Shown here: positions 34,640 through 38,666 of the stretch, piece after piece
How positions within the stretch are numbered: the first letter of the stretch is position 1
How the letters are laid out: each line of letters begins with the position of its first letter
NCBI GenBank assembly: GCA_910587625.1
Contig: CAJUMW010000012.1
Span: 10,716-51,946, forward strand
Length of the DNA: 41,231 nt
Source of the DNA: an uncultured Christensenellaceae bacterium
GTDB lineage: Bacteria; Bacillota; Clostridia; Christensenellales; Borkfalkiaceae
Direction of reading: 5' to 3'
Notes under the pieces: model-generated
The model's input: the letters and a program-made list of their open reading frames with translations, nothing else
Database searches by the model: none
Told to the model about the DNA's origin: nothing
Position numbers and translations under genes: made by a program

Positions 34640-36112
34640 ATGACGAGCATCGAAACCAAATTAAAGCAGTGTGAAAAGACGCTGTACGAATATTTAAAAG
34701 AGCACGCCAAGCTGCGCGGAAGCAAGCCGTATCTTATTACCGAAGACGCAACGCTCAGCTATGCGCAGGCATTTAAAACAGTCAACGCACTTATAGTGCA
34801 GTTAAAGGGCAAAGGCATAAAAAAGGGCACGGTAGTTGCGTTGCGAGCGACTCGCAGCCCGCAGACGGTAATGCTTACGATAGCTTTGGGCGCGATAGGC
34901 GCAATTATAGCGCTTACCGACCCTCACAACCTTGTCAAGACGTTTATATCCGACTGCGGCGTGGAAATCTTTCCAGAATATTATATAACTAACGAAAAGA
35001 CTTCCTGCGATTTGGGCGCAAGGGAGGGTTGGCAGCTTTTAAACGGAGAAAATAGCGTAGACATAAGCTTTCAAGAGAGCGAAATTCAACTTTTAGAACA
35101 GCCCGAAAGCCGTGCAAACGACCCGTTTATGATAATATTCACGTCGGGTTCGACGGGCAAAGCAAAGGCGGTTGTGTTGAGCCACAAAAACTGCATAGCA
35201 AACCCTGTCGACGCAATGCCGCTGTTCAAGCAGGACGAAAACGACAGGGCAATATCGCTGTTGCCGCTCGACCATGTGTTCGGGTTTGCCGTGGCGGCGT
35301 GCGCAACGTTTTGCGGACACGACGTAATGTTTCCCGAAAAGCTCGACACCGAGTATGTGCTGTGTTGTCTGGACAAGTACAGGATATCCGTAATATATGC
35401 GGTTCCGTCCTTCTTTTTGGGCTTGCTCTCCGACGGGGCGCATAAAAAGCACGATTTAAGTACGTTGAGGCTGGGATTAATGGCAGGCGCGCCGTTTACC
35501 GCCGAGCAGTTGAGATATATCGAGGGGGAGCTGGGGCTACAGCTTATGCCCGGATACGGTATGAGCGAGTGTGTGGGCGTAAGTACTATGAATTACGGTG
35601 CGAGCGTTGAAGAGCGCTCGACGGGTGTTGGCAAGCTATATCCCATGACCGAGTTGAAGTTTACCGACGGCGGAGAGATATGCGTGCGCGGCGCAACGCT
35701 AATGCTCGGCTACTATAACGACGAAAAGGCTACCAATGAGGCCATTGACGAGCAGGGTTTTTTGCATACGGGGGATTTGGGCTATATAGACGTAAACGGT
35801 TATCTGCATATAAACGGCAGAATAAAGGACATAATTATCCGAAACGGAAACAACCTTTCCGCGGTAGAGATAGAGCGCAAGATAATAAGTTTGGAAAAGG
35901 TAAAGGACGCTTGCGTAGTGGGAATACCCGACAAAGACGACGGAGAGGTGCCCTGCGCGTTGATAGTGGCAAGCGAGTGTGTTGACGACGAACTTTTAAA
36001 GGTGCTGACTAAAATAGAAAAGCCCAAGCACGTTATTTATTCGCGGCGCGTACCCCTTACTTCGTCCGGTAAACCCGACAAGCAGGCTGTTAAAAATTTG
36101 TTTTTAAAATAA
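34640..36112 (+). CDS. AMP-dependent acyl-activating enzyme (ANL superfamily ligase)
   Basis: This 490-residue protein shows the ANL core motifs in order: the phosphate-binding loop TSGSTGKAK (168-176), GYGMSE (305-310), TGDLGYID (377-384, with the ribose-binding Asp379), the hinge GRIKDIIIRNG (393-403), and the C-terminal catalytic lysine in SSGKPDK (Lys478). It should adenylate a carboxylic or amino acid and transfer it to CoA or a carrier protein. Whether the substrate is a fatty acid, a short-chain acid or D-alanine cannot be decided here. A start at 34568 is possible in frame, but ATG 34640 is preferred: GGAGG lies 5 nt upstream and it follows the MBOAT stop by 11 nt. It presumably supplies the activated acyl group for the MBOAT. 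No carrier domain is fused to it, and no carrier-protein gene is visible. Confidence 0.92.
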   Translation: MTSIETKLKQCEKTLYEYLKEHAKLRGSKPYLITEDATLSYAQAFKTVNALIVQLKGKGIKKGTVVALRATRSPQTVMLTIALGAIGAIIALTDPHNLVKTFISDCGVEIFPEYYITNEKTSCDLGAREGWQLLNGENSVDISFQESEIQLLEQPESRANDPFMIIFTSGSTGKAKAVVLSHKNCIANPVDAMPLFKQDENDRAISLLPLDHVFGFAVAACATFCGHDVMFPEKLDTEYVLCCLDKYRISVIYAVPSFFLGLLSDGAHKKHDLSTLRLGLMAGAPFTAEQLRYIEGELGLQLMPGYGMSECVGVSTMNYGASVEERSTGVGKLYPMTELKFTDGGEICVRGATLMLGYYNDEKATNEAIDEQGFLHTGDLGYIDVNGYLHINGRIKDIIIRNGNNLSAVEIERKIISLEKVKDACVVGIPDKDDGEVPCALIVASECVDDELLKVLTKIEKPKHVIYSRRVPLTSSGKPDKQAVKNLFLK

Positions 36113-36113
36113 A

Positions 36114-36140
36114 ATCAAATGTCTTATTATAAAATTTGAT
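36114..36140 (+). terminator. Weak AT-rich inverted repeat after the acylation operon
   Basis: ATCAAAT (36114-36120) and ATTTGAT (36134-36140) can pair over a 13-nt loop immediately after the ligase stop. There is no U-run, so this is at best a weak terminator; some read-through into the next operon is possible. Confidence 0.3.
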
Positions 36141-36145
36141 AATGC

Positions 36146-36174
36146 TTGACAAAATCGCCAAATTATTGTAATAT
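36146..36174 (+). promoter_or_regulatory. Sigma-A-type promoter of the lipoprotein/peptidase locus
   Basis: TTGACA (36146-36151), a 17-nt spacer and TAATAT (36169-36174) are close to the consensus. The predicted start, near 36182, leaves a leader of about 165 nt containing a mini-ORF and a terminator before the first lipoprotein. Confidence 0.85.
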
Positions 36175-36245
36175 TTAGCTAATATTAAATATTGCAACAA
36201 ATGGAGTAAGGAAAAGTTTTTTGTAAGATTTTATATAATAAATTT

Positions 36246-36260
36246 TGGAGGTGCACTCCA
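36246..36260 (+). promoter_or_regulatory. Hairpin that could hide the leader-peptide ribosome binding site
   Basis: TGGAG-gtgca-CTCCA forms a 5-bp stem that contains the GGAGG of the mini-ORF at 36261. TGGAGT at 36202-36207 can pair with the same ACTCCA (36255-36260) instead, so two exclusive pairings are possible. The function is inferred from position only. Confidence 0.35.
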
Positions 36261-36299
36261 ATGGTAAATTTTAGTTTTTTGAGCGCAATAGAAGCTTAG
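36261..36299 (+). CDS. Candidate 12-residue leader peptide (MVNFSFLSAIEA)
   Basis: An ATG with a strong GGAGG (36247-36251, 9 nt upstream) opens a 12-codon frame ending at TAG 36297-36299. The last six codons and the stop lie within the left arm and loop of the terminator at 36282-36318. A ribosome finishing this peptide would cover the left arm and block the hairpin. This is the usual geometry of translation-dependent attenuation. No codon run for one amino acid is evident, so the signal it might sense is unknown. Confidence 0.45.
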   Translation: MVNFSFLSAIEA

Positions 36300-36318
36300 T
36301 GTTTCTTTGCGCTTTTTT
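36282..36318 (+). terminator. Terminator (possible attenuator) before lipoprotein 1
   Basis: AGCGCAA (36282-36288) pairs with TTGCGCT (36307-36313), extended after one bulged T by AGAA/TTCT (36290-36293 with 36303-36306), and is followed by six T residues. It lies between the promoter at 36146 and the first lipoprotein, so it must be read through for expression of the locus. Confidence 0.8.
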
Positions 36319-36349
36319 ATTTTAAAAGTTTAAAAATCAGGAGTAAAAA

Positions 36350-36889
36350 ATGAAAAAGATAATAGCAAGTTTAGTGTTAGCAATAATTGCGTTGTTTAGT
36401 TTCGGCTGTACTGATAAATTGCCCGAAGAGGAGTTGCCCGAAAAAGAAATGCCGTACAATGTGCTATATGACGCAAAGTTTGTGGATAAAAGCGAAAAGT
36501 TTATGACGGAGGAGTTTATAAACGAGCTTGGAGACCCGTGTGATTTCCCAAAAGATAAAACGCTTATAATAGACAATCAAGATGAGTTTAAGCGAGTTTA
36601 TGAATTATTTCCGTATGAAGTCGACTTTTCGCAAGAAATTTTATTTATTTATATGTTTGTAGATACAAATTACGGATTTGAATGTAAATTGCAAGATATG
36701 CATGAAACGGACAGCGAATTGACTATTGAAGTTTTTCATGATAGTGATAAAGGCGGTTCACATAGTGGATCTGCACCTATGCACCGTTGTTTGGCAGTGA
36801 AATTAACTAATTTCAAATACAATGAAACAAAAATAAAATATAGAGAAAATTATCCTTCAGGGAGTTATTATGAAAACGAAAATATATAA
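36350..36889 (+). CDS. Lipoprotein 1, PrcB C-terminal-like mature domain
   Basis: This 179-aa precursor has a short signal peptide (MKKIIASLVLAIIALFSFGC) ending in a slightly degenerate lipobox with Cys20. An acidic Pro-Glu linker (LPEEELPEKEMPYN) follows, then a globular domain of about 120 aa. The pattern LIIDNQDEFKRVYE, VDFSQEILFIYMF, a Tyr/Gly/Phe strand, a charged turn and a closing HRCLAVKLTN resembles the PrcB_C family, whose namesake PrcB is a lipoprotein associated with the Treponema protease dentilisin (resemblance judged by eye). Expected location is the outer face of the membrane. AGGAG at 36339-36343 sets the start. It is the first of four paralogues; a broken signal peptide of the downstream secreted protein overlaps its end. 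Confidence 0.82.
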   Translation: MKKIIASLVLAIIALFSFGCTDKLPEEELPEKEMPYNVLYDAKFVDKSEKFMTEEFINELGDPCDFPKDKTLIIDNQDEFKRVYELFPYEVDFSQEILFIYMFVDTNYGFECKLQDMHETDSELTIEVFHDSDKGGSHSGSAPMHRCLAVKLTNFKYNETKIKYRENYPSGSYYENENI

Positions 36890-36926
36890 AAATAAGTTTA
36901 CAGCATTATTTATAACCGAAAAATAG
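36870..36926 (+). pseudogene. Remnant 1 of the secreted peptidase gene (signal-peptide start only)
   Basis: A GGGAG (36860-36864) and ATG at 36870 open an 18-codon frame (MKTKIYKNKFTALFITEK) that stops at 36926. Its start matches the beginning of the full secreted protein at 38667 (MKRNTYKNLIS...) in sequence and in position, directly after a lipoprotein gene. It overlaps the last 20 nt of lipoprotein 1. It is best read as the stump left when a second copy of the peptidase gene was lost. Confidence 0.6.
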
Positions 36927-36943
36927 CAAGAAAGGAGTAAAAA

Positions 36944-37498
36944 ATGAAAAAGATAATAGCAAGCTTGGTCTTAGTAATAATGGCGTTGTTTAGTTTCGGC
37001 TGTACTGATAAATTGCCCGAAGAGGAGTTGCCCGAAAAAGAAATGCCGTACAATGCAGTTTTATATAGTCAAGCAAAAGAATGGGTCAGTGAAGATTTTT
37101 TGAAAGAAAACCGAGTAAAGGCATATTATTTGAACGAAGATTATGTCGAGGGGCTTGACGATCCTTCAAACCGCTATGTGTACGACGAAACTGCGCCTTT
37201 GTCAAGAACATTTATTATTACGGAGCAAAATAAATTCGATGAAATTTTTTCAAATTATAATTCAACAATTGATTTTGAACAAAAAATTGTAATTTTATAT
37301 ATTTTGTCAGATGTTTATAATAATAGAATTTATTATTTAAAAAATTTGCAAATAGAGAATAAAATTTTAACTGTTTATTATGAACTTGAGCATAAAGAAG
37401 TAGATGATGCAACTTCTTTATTTCAAAGGTGTTTTATGGTTATATTGAATAAGGAAGAATTCAATAAAGTTATTTTTACAGAAAAAAACAATAATTAG
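36944..37498 (+). CDS. Lipoprotein 2, divergent paralogue
   Basis: This 184-aa precursor has a signal peptide, lipobox Cys20 and linker (DKLPEEELPEKEMPYN) almost identical to lipoprotein 1, but the mature part is very different after PYN. The overall outline is kept: TFIITEQNKFDEIFSNY, IDFEQKIVILYIL, a middle strand pair and FQRCFMVILN at the end. The start is set by AAAGGAG 8-9 nt upstream. The contrast between a near-identical N-terminus and a diverged body points to gene conversion of the 5' end or to body swapping. It may recognise a different partner from the other copies. Confidence 0.82.
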   Translation: MKKIIASLVLVIMALFSFGCTDKLPEEELPEKEMPYNAVLYSQAKEWVSEDFLKENRVKAYYLNEDYVEGLDDPSNRYVYDETAPLSRTFIITEQNKFDEIFSNYNSTIDFEQKIVILYILSDVYNNRIYYLKNLQIENKILTVYYELEHKEVDDATSLFQRCFMVILNKEEFNKVIFTEKNNN

Positions 37499-37507
37499 GA
37501 GTAAAAA

Positions 37508-37978
37508 ATGAAAAAGATAATAGCAAGCTTAGTCTTAGTAATAATTGCGTTGTTTAGTTTCGGTTGTGCGAAGGAAATGCCGTACAATGTGCTATACGAC
37601 GCAAAGTTTGTGGATAAAAGCGAAAAGTTTATGACGGAGGAATTTATAAACGAGCTTGGAGATCCGTGCGATTTCCCGGAAGACAGAATGTTAATAATAG
37701 ACAATGAAATTGAATTCAAGCGAGTTTACAAATCGTTTCCGTATGAAATGGATTTTAAGCAGGATATTTTAGTAATTTTTATGGTTGTAGATATACAATA
37801 TGGTTTTGAGTGTAAATTGCAAGATATGTATGAGACGGAGAACGAATTGACGATTGAAATATTTCATGCAACAGCGAAACCTCCCGCAATAATGGGATCG
37901 GCACCAACACATCGCTGTTCTGCAGTAAAATTAACTAATTGTAACTACCATCAAACACAAATAAAAATCAAGAGGTAA
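37508..37978 (+). CDS. Lipoprotein 3, PrcB C-terminal-like, short linker
   Basis: This 156-aa precursor has the same signal peptide, ending FSFGC. The acidic linker is missing: Cys20 runs straight through AKEMPYN into the domain. The deleted segment is the LPEEELPEK stretch, whose DNA carries a TTGCCCGAA direct repeat in the other copies. The mature domain is close to copies 1 and 4 (YDAKFVDKSEKFMTEEFINE, LIIDNEIEFKRVYKSFPYEM, HRCSAVKLTN). It begins 9 nt after lipoprotein 2 with GGAG at the normal distance. Remnant 2 of the peptidase gene begins directly after its stop. Confidence 0.82.
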   Translation: MKKIIASLVLVIIALFSFGCAKEMPYNVLYDAKFVDKSEKFMTEEFINELGDPCDFPEDRMLIIDNEIEFKRVYKSFPYEMDFKQDILVIFMVVDIQYGFECKLQDMYETENELTIEIFHATAKPPAIMGSAPTHRCSAVKLTNCNYHQTQIKIKR

Positions 37979-37981
37979 AAA

Positions 37982-38077
37982 ATGAAGAGAAATACATATA
38001 AAAATTTAACAAGTTTTTTAATAGTTTTAGCATTTTGCCTTACGTTATTGTTGCCGATAAGTATAGACCAATGGTGA
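37982..38077 (+). pseudogene. Remnant 2 of the secreted peptidase gene (signal peptide only)
   Basis: ATG 37982, with GAGG 6 nt upstream, opens MKRNTYKNLTSFLIVLAFCL TLLLPI, matching the first 27 or so residues of the full protein at 38667 with few changes. It then runs out of homology and stops at TGA 38077. The 31-codon frame is a signal peptide without a body. It sits directly behind lipoprotein 3, as the full gene sits behind lipoprotein 4. Confidence 0.75.
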
Positions 38078-38100
38078 AATTGAAATTAAGGCGCAAATAA
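38071..38100 (+). CDS. Possible 9-codon mini-ORF overlapping the end of remnant 2
   Basis: ATGGTGA overlaps the TGA of remnant 2, so a terminating ribosome could restart and read MVKLKLRRK, ending at 38100 inside the left arm of the terminator. There is no ribosome binding site of its own. The layout repeats that of the leader peptide at 36261, and both begin CCAATGGT. Confidence 0.25.
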   Translation: MVKLKLRRK

Positions 38101-38127
38101 AACGATAAATTTATTTGCGCCTTTTTG
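38089..38127 (+). terminator. Strong terminator before lipoprotein 4
   Basis: A perfect 13-bp stem (AGGCGCAAATAAA, 38089-38101, with 38110-38122) closes an 8-nt loop and is followed by TTTTT. It lies 30 nt before lipoprotein 4 and mirrors the terminator before lipoprotein 1, whose stem also contains GCGCAA/TTGCGC. No clear promoter lies between it and lipoprotein 4, so expression of lipoprotein 4 and the peptidase would need read-through or a promoter I cannot see. Confidence 0.88.
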
Positions 38128-38156
38128 ATTTAAAAATAGTAAGAAAGGAGTAAAAA

Positions 38157-38663
38157 ATGAAGAAGATAATAATAAGTTTAGTTTTAGTAATAATTGCATT
38201 GTTTAGTTTTGTCGGCTGTGCGGATAAATTGCCCGAAGAGGAGTTGCCTGAAAAAGAAATGCCGTATAACGTGCTGTATGACGCAAAGTTTGTAGACAAA
38301 AGCGAAAGATATATGACGGAAGAATTTATAAATGAGCTTGGTTATCCCGGAGATTTCCCAGAAGACAGAATGTTAATAATAGATAATGAAACTGAATTTA
38401 AGCGAGTTTACAAATCGTTTCCGTATGAAATGGATTTTACAAATGATATTTTAGTAATTTATATGTTTGTGGATATACAATATGGTTTTGATTGTGAACT
38501 ACAAGATATGTCTGAAGCAGAAAGCGCATTAACGGTTGAAATTTTACATGATTTGGAGGGCTATAAACCTATGGGTTCAGAACCAACACATCGCTGTTGG
38601 GCAATTAAATTAAGTGATTGTGAGCAAACGAATATAAAGTTTAGAATGAATTGGGAGCATTAA
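38157..38663 (+). CDS. Lipoprotein 4, PrcB C-terminal-like, paired with the intact peptidase gene
   Basis: This 168-aa precursor has a signal peptide ending FSFVGC (an extra Val gives a more regular lipobox than in the other copies), the linker ADKLPEEELPEKEMPYN and a mature domain very close to copies 1 and 3 (LIIDNETEFKRVYKSFPYEM, DILVIYMFVDIQYGFDC, THRCWAIKLSD). AAAGGAG sets the start. Its stop is 3 nt before the ATG of the secreted peptidase/Hint protein, so the two are almost certainly co-translated. Partner, inhibitor or immunity function for that protein is inferred from this pairing and from the PrcB-like fold. Confidence 0.83.
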   Translation: MKKIIISLVLVIIALFSFVGCADKLPEEELPEKEMPYNVLYDAKFVDKSERYMTEEFINELGYPGDFPEDRMLIIDNETEFKRVYKSFPYEMDFTNDILVIYMFVDIQYGFDCELQDMSEAESALTVEILHDLEGYKPMGSEPTHRCWAIKLSDCEQTNIKFRMNWEH

Positions 38664-38666
38664 ATT

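Noticed and set aside
36182..36320. T-box or known riboswitch in the leader of the lipoprotein locus
   Set aside because: No T-box TGGNACC-type core or other aptamer consensus is recognisable; only the mini-ORF and terminator are supported.
36350..38663. Insertion sequence or integron-like cassette array
   Set aside because: No transposase, integrase, attC-like sites or flanking inverted repeats are seen; simple tandem duplication with losses is enough.
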